This document shows positions 31,241 through 41,304 of a DNA stretch of 64,000 nucleotides, one piece after another. A program made the position numbers and the translations under genes. The stretch covers positions 124,001 to 188,000 of the forward strand of contig CAZPQK010000003.1 of NCBI GenBank assembly GCA_964588695.1. Direction: 5' to 3'. How positions within the stretch are numbered: position 1 is the first letter of the stretch; every line of letters begins with the position of its first letter. This DNA comes from CAZPQK01 sp964588695 (lineage in GTDB: Bacteria; Krumholzibacteriota; Krumholzibacteriia; WVZY01; JAKEHA01). Below the pieces are notes generated by a model. That model made no database searches. It was given only the letters and a program-made list of their open reading frames with translations, and was not told the DNA's origin.

Positions 31241-33922
31241 GTGCTCGGCAAGAAACTGGCCCACTATGACATCATCGAGATGCTCGGCAAGGGCGGCATG
31301 GGTGAGGTCTACCGTGCCAATGACACCAAGCTAGGCCGCGATGTCGCTATCAAGATCCTCCCAAGCGAACTTTCCGGTGACCCGGAGCGCGCCGCTCGAT
31401 TCGAGCGCGAGGCCCGGACGCTGGCCAGTTTGCAACACGCCAACATCGCATCTATCTATGGATACGAACTCGACGGCGAGACGCGTTTTCTGGCGATGGA
31501 GTTGGCCGACGGCGAAGACCTCAGCCAGCGACTCGCGCGCGGGCCGATTCCGGTCGACGACGTTGTTGATTACGGTATCCAGTTTGCGGCCGGGTTAGAC
31601 GCCGCGCATGCGATCAATGTCATTCACCGCGACATTAAACCTGCCAACATCAAGATTGCGACCGACGGAACGCTAAAGATTCTCGACTTTGGCCTGGCCC
31701 GCGCCTACTCCGGCGATGCCTCCACGCAAAGCAACCCCGAACACTCACCCACAATTACCTCGGCGATGACGCAGGCCGGTGTCATTCTAGGCACCGCCGC
31801 TTACATGTCACCCGAACAAGCCCGCGGCAAAGCGATGGACCATCGCACCGACGTCTGGGGTTTTGGCGTCGTTATGTTTGAGATGCTTAGCGGCCATCGC
31901 TTGTTTGACGGCGAAACCGTCTCCGACACGTTAGCGGGCGTACTACGCGCCGATATTCCCTGGGACAGGCTGCCCGACGACACACCACCCGCGCTGCACA
32001 AGCTACTTGAGCGGTGTTTGGAGCGCGATCCCACGCGTCGCCTGCAAGCGATCGGTGAAGCGCGCATTTTTTTAGAAAACATCAAGGCCGGCGACACGGG
32101 AGAAGTTCCCATCCAGGCCCTGGCCGAACCGACGCGGGGCTTCGGCCGCGAACGCATCGTGTGGATTGCATTGGTTGCCGCGCTCGCGCTGGGACTGATG
32201 GCTACCCAACTGCGAAGCCCGACAACACCAACTACGCTGGTAACGCAGTCCACGTTTGCACCGCCAGTGGGATGGGATTTTTCTGTGGGTGCGCCGTTTG
32301 CGGTGGCGCCCGATGGACGGCGTATTGCCTTCGTTGCAATCGCTCGTCCCGAGAACGAAGATGCTGATGCTGGCGAACGCCACATTTTTATCAAAGATCT
32401 CGCCGAGGCAGACCCGGTACGACTGGTCGAGGTTGATGGCGAAGCATACCCGTTCTGGTCGCCAGATGGTCGTTGGGTAGCGTTCTACGACAACGGCAAA
32501 CTCAACAAAATTGAGGCGCGAGGCGGCCCGGTCATCCCGTTGTGTGACGCGCAAGACGGGCGCGGCGGAACCTGGAACGACGCCGGGACGATCATCTTTC
32601 AACCCGACTGGAGCGAGCACCTTGAGAAGGTTTCCTCTGGTGGAGGTCAACCCGGAGCGGTGACCCAGTTGAACAAGAAAGAGTTCGACGTCGCCCATCG
32701 TTGGCCGCAGTTCCTGCCCGACGGTCGGCGGTTTCTGTTTTACAAAGTCAACACCACCAACACAGTCAACAGCGAGTTGAGCGGCATCTACTTGGGATCG
32801 TTGGACTCCGACGAAATCAAGTTTTTGCTGCGGAGCGAATCGCGCGGCGTTTATTCCGATGGAAACATCGTCTATCGGTTTGGATCGACGTTGATGGCAC
32901 GCCCATTCGACGTCGATCGCGAGGAGTTTACCGGCGATCCGCTGCCAATTGCTAACAACGTCACCGGCGGAGCCGTGTCCTGGGGCGGTGCACACTTTGG
33001 TGTGGTTGACACCGGTGTGCTGGTTTACATGCGAGGTGCCATCGCTAGTCGAAGTATTCTGCAGTGGCGTGACCGCCAGGGAACCAAATTGGAATCACTG
33101 GGAGAACCCGACAACTTTTTTGAGCCGTCCCTGTCTCATGACGGAACCCGCGTAGTGGTCAACGTAGGTCACGATGTTGGTGACCTCTGGATCTACGACG
33201 TCAAACGCGGCACGCGTACTCGGTTCACGTATGATGCCGCCGACGACCGGAGTCCGCTGTGGTCTCCCAATGACGATAGAATTGCGTTCGATTCGCCGCG
33301 CAATGGCCCCGGCGAGCTGTGGACTAAGTCGGCTAGCGGGCAAGGACAGGCGACTTTGTTGCACACCTTTAACTCGCAGATTGTTCCCAGCCAATGGACT
33401 TGGGACGGGCGTTACATCCTGGTTTCGGTTTTGTCGTTGGGCGAGAACGGCTGGGACTTGTGGGTCTACGATTTTGAAACTAACGAGGCACGCGCGTTGA
33501 TAGCCAGCCAGTTCAACGATATGTCTGCGCAGCTATCGCCCAACGGCAAGTGGCTGACTTACGTGTCAGACGAGGCGGGCGCCGCAGGTGTGTACGTGCA
33601 GTCGTTTCCGGAAGGGGCGTCGCGGTGGATGATATCGTCCGGCGCTTCCTGGGAACCGATCTGGCGACCCGACGGCAAGGAAATTTGTTTTCTGGGCGGG
33701 TCCGGCAACCAACTCGTTTCGGTTCCGGTAACCACCGACGGCGAGTTTACGTTTGGCGAACCCACAAAGCTCATGGATGTACCCATCAAGAATGGCCAAC
33801 GCGTCGGCTATAGCTACTCGTCGGACGGTTTGCGTTTTTTGATGAACGAACTACCGCCCGCCGACGCCAACCAGGTCGGCGCCCGCCTGATTCAAAACTG
33901 GCAAGTCATCCTGGAACGCTAG
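31241..33922 (+). CDS. Ser/Thr protein kinase with transmembrane segment and PD40 propeller
   Basis: 893 residues from a GTG start. The kinase domain (about 8-285) has the glycine loop GKGGMGEVYRA, Lys in VAIKIL, catalytic HRDIKPANI (His129-Asp131), DFGLARA (Asp149) and SPEQARG. A single transmembrane helix lies at about 305-324 (IVWIALVAALALGLMATQL). The C-terminal part is extracytoplasmic with PD40/WD40-like TolB-type repeats: FWSPDGRWVAFYDNGKL, RWPQFLPDGRRFLFYK, LWSPNDDRIAFDSP, QLSPNGKWLTYVSDEAGAAG and IWRPDGKEICFLGG. It is a receptor kinase of the PknB class common in Acidobacteria-like phyla. It is divergent from the haloperoxidase gene. Confidence 0.96.
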   Translation: MLGKKLAHYDIIEMLGKGGMGEVYRANDTKLGRDVAIKILPSELSGDPERAARFEREARTLASLQHANIASIYGYELDGETRFLAMELADGEDLSQRLARGPIPVDDVVDYGIQFAAGLDAAHAINVIHRDIKPANIKIATDGTLKILDFGLARAYSGDASTQSNPEHSPTITSAMTQAGVILGTAAYMSPEQARGKAMDHRTDVWGFGVVMFEMLSGHRLFDGETVSDTLAGVLRADIPWDRLPDDTPPALHKLLERCLERDPTRRLQAIGEARIFLENIKAGDTGEVPIQALAEPTRGFGRERIVWIALVAALALGLMATQLRSPTTPTTLVTQSTFAPPVGWDFSVGAPFAVAPDGRRIAFVAIARPENEDADAGERHIFIKDLAEADPVRLVEVDGEAYPFWSPDGRWVAFYDNGKLNKIEARGGPVIPLCDAQDGRGGTWNDAGTIIFQPDWSEHLEKVSSGGGQPGAVTQLNKKEFDVAHRWPQFLPDGRRFLFYKVNTTNTVNSELSGIYLGSLDSDEIKFLLRSESRGVYSDGNIVYRFGSTLMARPFDVDREEFTGDPLPIANNVTGGAVSWGGAHFGVVDTGVLVYMRGAIASRSILQWRDRQGTKLESLGEPDNFFEPSLSHDGTRVVVNVGHDVGDLWIYDVKRGTRTRFTYDAADDRSPLWSPNDDRIAFDSPRNGPGELWTKSASGQGQATLLHTFNSQIVPSQWTWDGRYILVSVLSLGENGWDLWVYDFETNEARALIASQFNDMSAQLSPNGKWLTYVSDEAGAAGVYVQSFPEGASRWMISSGASWEPIWRPDGKEICFLGGSGNQLVSVPVTTDGEFTFGEPTKLMDVPIKNGQRVGYSYSSDGLRFLMNELPPADANQVGARLIQNWQVILER

Positions 33923-34018
33923 GCGATCAAAGTCCGCCAACGCCGTCATGATCAAGATTCGTTCGCTTCACACCGGCTTGTCGAATCTCCTGCGCAACAT
34001 GATGACGACACAACGTTG

Positions 34019-35185
34019 TTAGTTGGTTGGGATCGTGTAAACGAAGATATTGAAATCGGAGAAGCGATGCGAGCCAAAAGCAACGCGGTCGGCGGTTGGC
34101 GACCAGCGCGGAGCGTATTCAGACACTCCAGAAAGGCCCAAAACCTTTTCGTGATCGGTGCCGTCGTCATCCATCATCCATATGTCCGAGTTCGGGTCGG
34201 AAGTTGTGTAGGCAATTTTTCCGTTCACCCCCCAGTCGAGATCGCCGACGATGCCGGACGGTGTCGACAGCAGTTCCCGCGACGCCGTGTTTAGAACGTC
34301 CATCTTGTAGATGTAGGGCGTCAGCACGTTGTAGTCCACGAAAGCAATCCACTGTCCGTTGGTGGGATCGAACCGCGCGTTGGTCCCGGAGGTTAGCCGC
34401 AAAATCCCCGAAGATCCGGAAACCCAGATGTTTGTTCCAGATGATTCGACACGGGTGTACGCGAGGTTTATTCCCGCCATTACCGATCGGGACCACGAAG
34501 GGGTGCGCTCAAGGTCGTCTTGCAGATTAAACGAGGGGTCAACTGGGTTGAGGTAGCCCTGCCCGGATATCCAGATGTCATAGTCGCCGCTTGTGTTTCC
34601 CGAGTTGGTTGAATTAGAAGCGAATACCAACTCACCTGACGAGAAGTTAATATCCGGCCAGTTTTCATCATAAGGGGTGTTGGTGATATTCTGTGGCAAA
34701 CCGCCGGTCGCGCGAACTCGAAAAATGTCGTACTGGTTTTCGCTTTCGACATGCTGGACGTAGTAAATCCAGTTTCCATCGAGTGACCATGTCGGGGAGC
34801 TAGCACCGATACCGCCGACGGTATTGGTGAGTTGGATGACGCCAGGTTCCCAAGCGAAGAACGAACCGGCTTCTAGCTCGGCCGAGCCGATTTGTAACGT
34901 GACATCTGTAACGTTGCCTACCACGCCCGAAGGCATGACAAACACAATCTCCTCGTCAGCCCACGTTGAGATCGTTGCCGCGATTCCACCGACGAGAATC
35001 TGCGCGGCAGTACCGGAATTCCCAAAACCTTTTCCAACAATCGTTACGTCCGCACCCGGGCCGGCTCCGTAGGGAAACATGCCCGTGATTTGGGCTCCGG
35101 CGGACTTTGTGGCTGTCGGGCTACTTGCTTGATCGCACGCTGTGTGCACCAGAATCATGAGTAACAGGAGTATTCGGATCGCCAC
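34019..35185 (-). CDS. Lipoprotein with IPT/TIG domain and PD40 propeller
   Basis: 388 residues from a GTG at 35185 with GGAGG six bases upstream. A lipoprotein signal ends LVHTAC. Residues 30-115 form an IPT/TIG fold: ITGMFPYGAGPGADVTIVGK, GFGNSGTAAQILVGGI. The remainder is a TolB/PD40-type propeller: SSPTWSLDGNWIYYV, NWPDINFSSGELVFASNS, LERTPSWSRSVMAGINLAYT, DWGVNGKIAYTT and YAPRWSPTADRVAFGSH. It probably binds surface ligands or polymers. Minus strand, on its own between the kinase and the AbgT gene; no partner is identified. Confidence 0.9.
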   Translation of the reverse strand: MAIRILLLLMILVHTACDQASSPTATKSAGAQITGMFPYGAGPGADVTIVGKGFGNSGTAAQILVGGIAATISTWADEEIVFVMPSGVVGNVTDVTLQIGSAELEAGSFFAWEPGVIQLTNTVGGIGASSPTWSLDGNWIYYVQHVESENQYDIFRVRATGGLPQNITNTPYDENWPDINFSSGELVFASNSTNSGNTSGDYDIWISGQGYLNPVDPSFNLQDDLERTPSWSRSVMAGINLAYTRVESSGTNIWVSGSSGILRLTSGTNARFDPTNGQWIAFVDYNVLTPYIYKMDVLNTASRELLSTPSGIVGDLDWGVNGKIAYTTSDPNSDIWMMDDDGTDHEKVLGLSGVSEYAPRWSPTADRVAFGSHRFSDFNIFVYTIPTN

Positions 35186-35317
35186 CTTTTACCTCCAAGC
35201 TAGGCTCAAAAGTGTAGCACACGAAACAGTGGTATTGGCGGCGGGCCGCACAACTGCTCCGTCCCTGCACGGAATGGCCATCGCCATAGGAGTGGTGTCG
35301 ATTACGACGACTAACCC

Positions 35318-36856
35318 CTAGGGGTACACGTACGGCGCTTGTAGTCCCAACGGAATTCCTAGAATCCAGTAAAGCACCAGGAACGCCGTCCACAATATCA
35401 ACAAGCTAATCGAGTACGGTAGCATCACCGACACCACTGTGCCGATGCCGGTTCCTTTGACGTAGCGTTGACAGAACACAACGATCAACGGGAAGTACGG
35501 CATAAGCGGTGTGATGATGTTCGTGGTGGAATCGCCGACGCGATAAGCGGCCTGCGTTAACTCCGGCGACAGTCCCAGTTGCATCAAAATGGGAACAAAG
35601 ATTGGCGCAAGTAGTGCCCATTTGGCCGACGCCGAACCCACCAGCAAGTTAACGATCGCACTAAGAAAGATAATCCCGATCACCGTGACCGAACCGGGAA
35701 GGCCCAACGCCTTTAGCGCGGCAGCGCCTTTTAACGCAAGCAACGCGCCCAAGTTTGACTGCCCAAACGCGTAAGTAAACAATGCGCAGCAAAACACCAT
35801 CACCATGTAGTAGGCCATGGTCTCCATGGACTTGCTGGCGCCTTTGATAATGTCCTTGTGGCTTTTGAACGTGCCGGACAGGTATCCGTACAAGATGCCG
35901 GGTACAAGAAAGAACAGAAAAATAAGCGGCACAATCGATTGCATGATCGGCGCAGAAAACGATGTGATCGACCCATCGGCCGCACGCAGCGGCGACCCAC
36001 CCGGGACCAGCGCCCACACCAACAGTCCACCCAGCACTAACATTGCGACGTTGGAGATCATCAACGCGCGATCTTCTTTTTTGGAGAGCGTTGGCATTTC
36101 CGGCATGTCCTCGGCATTGCCGTCGATCTTGGTACCGCGCAAGCGCGGTTCGACAATCTTGTCGGTGATAAACCAGACCACCAGGATCACAAGGATGGAA
36201 GAAAACGATGTAAACGCCCAGTTGCACAACGGGTTCACGTTGCGCGCCGGGTCGAGAATCTGTGCGGCCGACTGGGTAAACCCTTGCAGCAACGGGTCGA
36301 TGCCCGACGGGATAAAGTTGGCGCTAAACCCTCCGGAAACCCCGGCAAACGCCGCGGCGATGCCCGCCAATGGGTGTCTTCCGGCGGCGTAAAAGATGAC
36401 GCCGCCCAGTGGAATTACCAACACGTAACCCGCATCGGCGGCGGTGTGACTAACGATGGCCACCAACACCAGCATCGGCGTTAGTAGCATCTTTGGGGTA
36501 AAACGCAGGAGTCCTTTCAGGCCAGCGTTAATGTAGCCCGCGTGTTCGGCCACCCCGACACCAAGAAGCGCAACCAACACCACGCCCAGGGGTGGAAAGC
36601 GAACGAACGTGTTCACCATGCCGGAGAGAAACGCGGCCAGCGCGCCGCCGCTCAACTGGTTGACCACGCGCAGTGGTTCACCGGTGCGCGGATCGATCTC
36701 CGAGAACTGCATGCCGGACATTGCCCACGACACAATCCAGGTAAGCGCCAGCGCAATCAAGAACAGCGCGGCGGGGTCGGGCAACTTGTTACCGGCGACC
36801 TCGATCCAGTTCAACATGCGGTCAACGAGACGCTTTGGACGAACGTCCTCGGCCAT
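35318..36856 (-). CDS. AbgT-family transporter
   Basis: 512 residues with about twelve to thirteen membrane segments. Family blocks: VDRMLNWIEVAGNKLPDPAA at the N-terminus, VNTFVRFPPLGVVLVALLGV, ADAGYVLVIPLGGVIFYAAG, AGVSGGFSANFIPSGIDPLL, and near the end GDSTTNIITPLMPYFPLIVV. AbgT proteins import p-aminobenzoyl-glutamate or export sulfonamide-like compounds using the proton or sodium gradient. GAGGAG lies before the ATG. No aminobenzoyl-glutamate hydrolase genes are beside it, so the substrate is open. Confidence 0.95.
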   Translation of the reverse strand: MAEDVRPKRLVDRMLNWIEVAGNKLPDPAALFLIALALTWIVSWAMSGMQFSEIDPRTGEPLRVVNQLSGGALAAFLSGMVNTFVRFPPLGVVLVALLGVGVAEHAGYINAGLKGLLRFTPKMLLTPMLVLVAIVSHTAADAGYVLVIPLGGVIFYAAGRHPLAGIAAAFAGVSGGFSANFIPSGIDPLLQGFTQSAAQILDPARNVNPLCNWAFTSFSSILVILVVWFITDKIVEPRLRGTKIDGNAEDMPEMPTLSKKEDRALMISNVAMLVLGGLLVWALVPGGSPLRAADGSITSFSAPIMQSIVPLIFLFFLVPGILYGYLSGTFKSHKDIIKGASKSMETMAYYMVMVFCCALFTYAFGQSNLGALLALKGAAALKALGLPGSVTVIGIIFLSAIVNLLVGSASAKWALLAPIFVPILMQLGLSPELTQAAYRVGDSTTNIITPLMPYFPLIVVFCQRYVKGTGIGTVVSVMLPYSISLLILWTAFLVLYWILGIPLGLQAPYVYP

Positions 36857-37024
36857 GGTTTTCTCCTCGGGCTTTCGCGAATCCTTGGTCGACTAACTGA
36901 GGGCCAAGCATATGGGGACGCTGTATATAATGTCAACGTGGCTTGCCCACGACGTTCCAGGCGTTTACACTGGCCAAAACAGATTTACTACGTACTCACA
37001 TCTTCAGCCACAAGAGGCAACCAC

Positions 37025-37510
37025 ATGAACTTCAAGAGCATCGTAGGGATACTAATGCTGGTAGCAACGACGTCGGGGATTGCGCTCGCCGACGGCGAAG
37101 TCATCAAACGCGGCGACGATTTCGGCAAATCCCCGCTGGTGACACTTGCCGATGTTATAAGCACGCCGGACAAGTACCTGAACAAACCAGTAATCGTCGA
37201 AGGCGTTGTCGCCGAGGTCTGTGCCAAGAAGGGTTGCTGGATGGAACTGCGTCCCGAGGGCGCACAAACTGTGGTCCGGGTCACGTTTAAGGACTACGGG
37301 TTTTTTGTTCCGATGGACAGCCACGGAATGGTGGTGCGTGCAGAAGGTGTTTTTCAAACCAGTGAGTGGACCAAGGACGACGTCGCGCACCTGGAATCGG
37401 ACGGCGCGACCCTGGTCAAGCGGCCCGACGGTTCTGCCAGCGAACTGGGGTTTGTTGCCAGCGCGGTCGAGCTTCGTAAGCCAAAAACCAAGGGTGCGGC
37501 AACCGAGTAG
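37025..37510 (+). CDS. Secreted DUF4920-domain protein
   Basis: 161 residues from the ATG at 37025; the long in-frame upstream extension overlaps the AbgT gene and is spurious. A signal peptide ends GIALA. The DUF4920 domain (about 35-150) shows PVIVEGVVAEVCAKKGCWME, VRVTFKDYGFFVPMDSHGMV and VRAEGVFQTSEW. The two close cysteines in VCAKKGCW are conserved in the family. It is a small periplasmic OB-like protein of unknown function. It is separated from the AbgT gene by a divergent 168-base region. Confidence 0.9.
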   Translation: MNFKSIVGILMLVATTSGIALADGEVIKRGDDFGKSPLVTLADVISTPDKYLNKPVIVEGVVAEVCAKKGCWMELRPEGAQTVVRVTFKDYGFFVPMDSHGMVVRAEGVFQTSEWTKDDVAHLESDGATLVKRPDGSASELGFVASAVELRKPKTKGAATE

Positions 37511-37706
37511 TTCTCGGCCTGGTTCGACTACGGCCGCCGGAACTTCCTTCGTCGCCCTGGCGGACGCGTGTATGTCACTGGAATTCATTCGTTTGGCATT
37601 TCGCGCAGGCGTGATTGATCAGTAAACAAAATCCAGTCTTCGGTGCTATACTCCGACTGCCAACCAAACGGGGAACTCTGTGTTCGTGGTGGCAGAGGGG
37701 AAGGAC

Positions 37707-40214
37707 ATGAACAAGCCGACGTCGGCCAGTGCCGAGGAACGCGAATTACGTAGCGCCAACAAACAACTGCGCGAACGTTTGGACCAGTTACGTGCAGCCT
37801 ACGACCAGCTTGAGACCGACCATCATAAGTTGCAGCGGATGGTCACTGCACTCGAACAAGGCGAACTCCTCGCCGAAACGGGATACGTCGAACGCAATTG
37901 GGAAACGAATAAAGCGCTTTGGTCCCGCGGATTTTGGAAGCTACTCGGCCTGGAGCCTCAGGCTACCCCACCAAGTCACGAAGAGTTCTTTGAGTTCGTC
38001 CATCCAGATGATCGAGCAAAAGTCCGGAAGTACGTCGAAAACGCGTTGCACGCCCAAGCGCCGCAATCGACGCAGTTCCGAATCGTACGGCGAGACGGCT
38101 CTGTAATTGAGATTCGTGGCATCGTCGCTACCCATTTTAACGATGACGGGCAGGCGCAATACACCCACGCGACGTATCACAACATTAACGAACTGATGGA
38201 CGCCGAAGAGGCCGCGCAACAACTCGCGCACCGGCTGGAGGAGGCTCAGGAAGTTGCCAAGGTCGGAAGCTGGGAGTTCGACGCCCGCACCCACACGCCG
38301 TACTGGTCCCGCGAAATGCTTCGGATCGCGGGCTTGCCTCCGGATGCCGACCCGCCGTCGTGGGAAGAACACCGGGCACTCATTCACCCAGAGGACTGGG
38401 ACGAAATCGCACAAGCGTTCGAGATCGGACTTGCTGAGGGGACACCCTATGCTGGCGAGTACCGCATTCTGCAAAGTAACGGCGAATACAATTGGGTCCA
38501 CTCCATTATGCGCGCCATTCGCGACAAGGATGGCAATGTTTTCAAACTGCAGGGAACGACGCAGGATATTCATGCCGAGCGTATGGTAGAAGAGGAACTG
38601 CGCAAGAGCGAGCAGCGGTTCCGGACATTGTTTGACGAAGTTCCGATAGCATTGTGGGAAGAAGATATTTCCGAGATGCTGGCTTATCTCGACAGCATTG
38701 GCTTTCGTAACATTGACGACTTTGAGTCATATCTAAACGATCACCCCGAAGTGGTGACAAAGTGTGCGGAACTGGTTCGCGTGTGCATGGTCAATCAGGC
38801 CGCGATCGACATGCACCGGGCAGGATCGGCTGATAGTCTACTGGCCGGGATCGCGTCGACGTTTACCGAACGAAGCTACGAGGTGTTTCGCGAGCAGCTT
38901 GTCGCCATCTGGCGAAATGATCACCGTGCGTACGGCGAAGCCGAACTTAGAACGTTCGATGGTGAGTTGCTGCAGGTCGTGATTAGCTGGTCGGTACCAG
39001 TCGGTAGTCGCTCGTCGCTTGCGCGAGTAATCGTCTCGATTGTTGACGTTACTGAAAAGACGCGATTGGAGAAGCAACTTCGTCAGTCGCTAAAGATGGA
39101 GTCGATCGGACGACTTGCCGGTGGTATTGCACACGACTTCAACAACCTGCTCACCGTCATTCTCAACTACTCAGATTCGCTGCTCGAGTGTTTTAACCGC
39201 GAAGATCCACGCTACGAAGACCTCGACGAAATCCGGAGGGCAGGCAAGAGGGCGGGCGAGCTGACGGCACAGTTGGTTGCGTTCAGCCGTGAGCAAGTGG
39301 TCGAGCCCAAAACGATCAGCGTCAACCGGGCGGTACAAAGTTCCGAAAAAATGCTTCGCAGGTTGATCGGCGAGCACATTCGGTTTGAACTTCAGCTTGA
39401 CCCGGAACTTGGCTTTGTTCACATCGATCCGGGGCAGCTGAACCAAATTATGATCAACCTTGCGATCAACGCGAGGGATGCTATGCCCAGCGGCGGCGTG
39501 CTGCAGTTTGAAACGTCACAGGAGATGTTGGACGAGCGCTTTGTTTCGGAGCATGGCGCTTCTGCGCCCGGTCCGCATGCGGTGATTCGGGTCACCGACA
39601 CCGGAATCGGTATGGACGATAAAACAGTCGCGAGTATTTTTGATCCGTTCTTCACGACCAAGCCAGTGGATAAAGGAACCGGCTTGGGATTGGCCACCGT
39701 TTATGGAATCGTCAAAAAAGCCGAAGGCACAATCACGGTGGAATCGCAGGTGAATGTTGGGTCAACCTTTAAAATCTACCTTCCTATCACACAGAAACCG
39801 CTGCACACCGAAGCGCCGTCGCGAGTTACGACGTCGAGCGTCGCCGGCCGGACGGTGCTTGTTATCGAGGACGATCGTGCGGTTCGCGGGGTGGTGACGC
39901 AAGTACTCAAGTCGAGCGGCTACCACGTTCTGGTTGCAGACGAACCTGAAGGGGCCATCGCACTTGCTGCGGAACACGCCGGTAGCATCGATGTTGTGCT
40001 TTCCGATGTGGTCATGCCTCGCATGAACGGCCTGGAGTGCTACGCAAAGCTGCGCGAAACATCACCGCAAATAAAGGTACTTTTCATGTCGGGCTACACC
40101 CCCGACACGGTAGCGGACCACGGCGTACTTTCAGACTCAAGCCACTTCATTCAAAAGCCTTTTACCCTGAGCGAAGTGTTGAGCAAGCTCGATTCGATCT
40201 TTGAAGGCTCCTAG
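37707..40214 (+). CDS. PAS-containing hybrid sensor histidine kinase
   Basis: 835 residues from the ATG at 37707 with GAGGGGAAGG just upstream; a GTG nine codons earlier is in frame. An N-terminal coiled coil (LRSANKQLRERLDQLRAAYD) precedes at least two PAS/PAC domains (about 65-170 and 190-305, with HPDDRAKVRKYVE and WEEHRALIHPEDWDEI) and a third PAS-like region to about 455. The HisKA box is LAGGIAHDFNNLLTVILNYS, the ATPase has VTDTGIGMD and DKGTGLGLATVYGIVKK, and a C-terminal receiver begins VLVIEDDRAVRG with phosphoacceptor Asp in VVLSDVVMP. There is no membrane segment, so it is a cytosolic sensor. Output partners are not adjacent. Confidence 0.95.
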   Translation: MNKPTSASAEERELRSANKQLRERLDQLRAAYDQLETDHHKLQRMVTALEQGELLAETGYVERNWETNKALWSRGFWKLLGLEPQATPPSHEEFFEFVHPDDRAKVRKYVENALHAQAPQSTQFRIVRRDGSVIEIRGIVATHFNDDGQAQYTHATYHNINELMDAEEAAQQLAHRLEEAQEVAKVGSWEFDARTHTPYWSREMLRIAGLPPDADPPSWEEHRALIHPEDWDEIAQAFEIGLAEGTPYAGEYRILQSNGEYNWVHSIMRAIRDKDGNVFKLQGTTQDIHAERMVEEELRKSEQRFRTLFDEVPIALWEEDISEMLAYLDSIGFRNIDDFESYLNDHPEVVTKCAELVRVCMVNQAAIDMHRAGSADSLLAGIASTFTERSYEVFREQLVAIWRNDHRAYGEAELRTFDGELLQVVISWSVPVGSRSSLARVIVSIVDVTEKTRLEKQLRQSLKMESIGRLAGGIAHDFNNLLTVILNYSDSLLECFNREDPRYEDLDEIRRAGKRAGELTAQLVAFSREQVVEPKTISVNRAVQSSEKMLRRLIGEHIRFELQLDPELGFVHIDPGQLNQIMINLAINARDAMPSGGVLQFETSQEMLDERFVSEHGASAPGPHAVIRVTDTGIGMDDKTVASIFDPFFTTKPVDKGTGLGLATVYGIVKKAEGTITVESQVNVGSTFKIYLPITQKPLHTEAPSRVTTSSVAGRTVLVIEDDRAVRGVVTQVLKSSGYHVLVADEPEGAIALAAEHAGSIDVVLSDVVMPRMNGLECYAKLRETSPQIKVLFMSGYTPDTVADHGVLSDSSHFIQKPFTLSEVLSKLDSIFEGS

Positions 40215-40222
40215 ACATCGAA

Positions 40223-40645
40223 ATGCGAACGGTATTCTTTTACGGACTTTTTATGGATCAGTCACTGCTTATAAAAAAAGGGCTGCATCCCCAGCTGGTT
40301 GGCAGCGCAATTCTGTCCGACTACCGAATCCACATCGGAGATCGCGCCACTCTGCTGCCCTCGGTATCAAGTCGCGTCTTTGGAATCGTTATGACACTGT
40401 CCGACGACGACGTTCTAAAACTCTATTCGGATGAGAGTGTTCACGAGTATCAACCACATCCTGTTCGCGTCGAATTATTGAACACGCGCGAAGTTGTGGA
40501 GGCGGAGTGCTATAACTTACCTGCGGAACGCGGCAGTCAGGGTGCAAACCCAAACTATGCCCGCCAGCTTGCACGACTGGCAGAATCGCTATGCTTTGAC
40601 GCAGCCTACGTACAAGAGGTAGCGTCCTTTGGCGAACACGGATAG
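40223..40645 (+). CDS. Gamma-glutamylcyclotransferase-like (AIG2/GGCT) protein
   Basis: 140 residues. It begins MRTVFFYGLFMDQSLLIKKG, the GGCT/AIG2 FFYGxxMD motif. Later blocks are SRVFGIVMTLSDDDVLKLYS and ECYNLPAERGSQGANPNYAR. A catalytic Glu of the YGSL class is expected near EYQPHPVRVELL but cannot be fixed by eye. It starts 8 bases after the sensor-kinase stop without a clear ribosome-binding site, suggesting coupling or read-through. A bidirectional terminator follows. Confidence 0.85.
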   Translation: MRTVFFYGLFMDQSLLIKKGLHPQLVGSAILSDYRIHIGDRATLLPSVSSRVFGIVMTLSDDDVLKLYSDESVHEYQPHPVRVELLNTREVVEAECYNLPAERGSQGANPNYARQLARLAESLCFDAAYVQEVASFGEHG

Positions 40646-40660
40646 CCCGCTACCAGCAAA

Positions 40661-40698
40661 AACGCCCCGCGAACCGTACCGATTGCGGGGCGTTTATT
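40661..40698. terminator. Bidirectional intrinsic terminator between convergent genes
   Basis: AACGCCCCGC (40661-40670) pairs with GCGGGGCGTT (40685-40694) around a 14-base loop. TTTATT follows on the plus strand and TTTT on the minus strand. It serves the GGCT-like gene and the OsmC gene. Confidence 0.88.
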
Positions 40699-40715
40699 GA
40701 CGTAGCACAGGGAAA

Positions 40716-41285
40716 CTAATCCCTTACCATCTCGACGTTCGCTTCGATGGCCACCGGCTTCGATACGGAACTGTACACAGGTGAGAACTTAAACAGTTCT
40801 TCCAACTGTGCGGCGGTCGCATCTGCCTGGACCTTGAACGACGCGCGTATCTTCGCGAAGCCAGGGAACACGTTGTCTCCCAGGCCGAGGAAGCCTTGCA
40901 GGTCCAGGTCGCCTTCGAGACTCGATTCGATGCGCTCAATGGCAATTCCGCGTGCCGCCGCGTGGTAAACCAGAGTGGTGGTCATGCAAGCCGCAAGCGC
41001 GTGCAGCAAGTATTCGACCGGATTGGCGCCGTTGTCCTTTCCCAGCAGGATTTCCGGCTCGTCGGCGTCGTAGGTGAACGCCGCTTTCCGCGAGGTGTTT
41101 TCTTCGCCAACGCCGTAGAAACCCTGAATCTTCGAGCGGTTGTGACCGCCGTCGATCCATTCGTTGGCAGCGCGAAAGTGAAACTCGGCCAGGTTGGGCT
41201 GAGTCTTTACAGCTTCGATGGTCGCGCCAAGTCCTTCCAGGTCGACGCCGTTCAAGTAACTCTTGGATGCGGGTTGGGTGCTCAT
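40716..41285 (-). CDS. OsmC-family protein
   Basis: 189 residues from the ATG at 41285, seven bases after AAAGGAG; an ATG two codons upstream is too close to that site. The family core is NPVEYLLHALAACMTTTLVY with the first conserved Cys, and a later FSPVYSSVSKPVAI where peroxiredoxin-type members carry the second Cys. Here that position is Ser, so classical two-cysteine hydroperoxide chemistry is doubtful. The gene lies directly downstream of tetR on the same strand, and a palindrome matching the tetR operator is just upstream, so it is almost certainly a target of that repressor. Confidence 0.9.
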   Translation of the reverse strand: MSTQPASKSYLNGVDLEGLGATIEAVKTQPNLAEFHFRAANEWIDGGHNRSKIQGFYGVGEENTSRKAAFTYDADEPEILLGKDNGANPVEYLLHALAACMTTTLVYHAAARGIAIERIESSLEGDLDLQGFLGLGDNVFPGFAKIRASFKVQADATAAQLEELFKFSPVYSSVSKPVAIEANVEMVRD

Positions 41286-41304
41286 TTTCATTCTCCTTTG
41301 TATG

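Noticed and set aside
36542..37024. N-terminal extension of the DUF4920 frame
   Set aside because: The extension overlaps the AbgT gene and its leader; a signal peptide with ATG at 37025 gives the expected family length.
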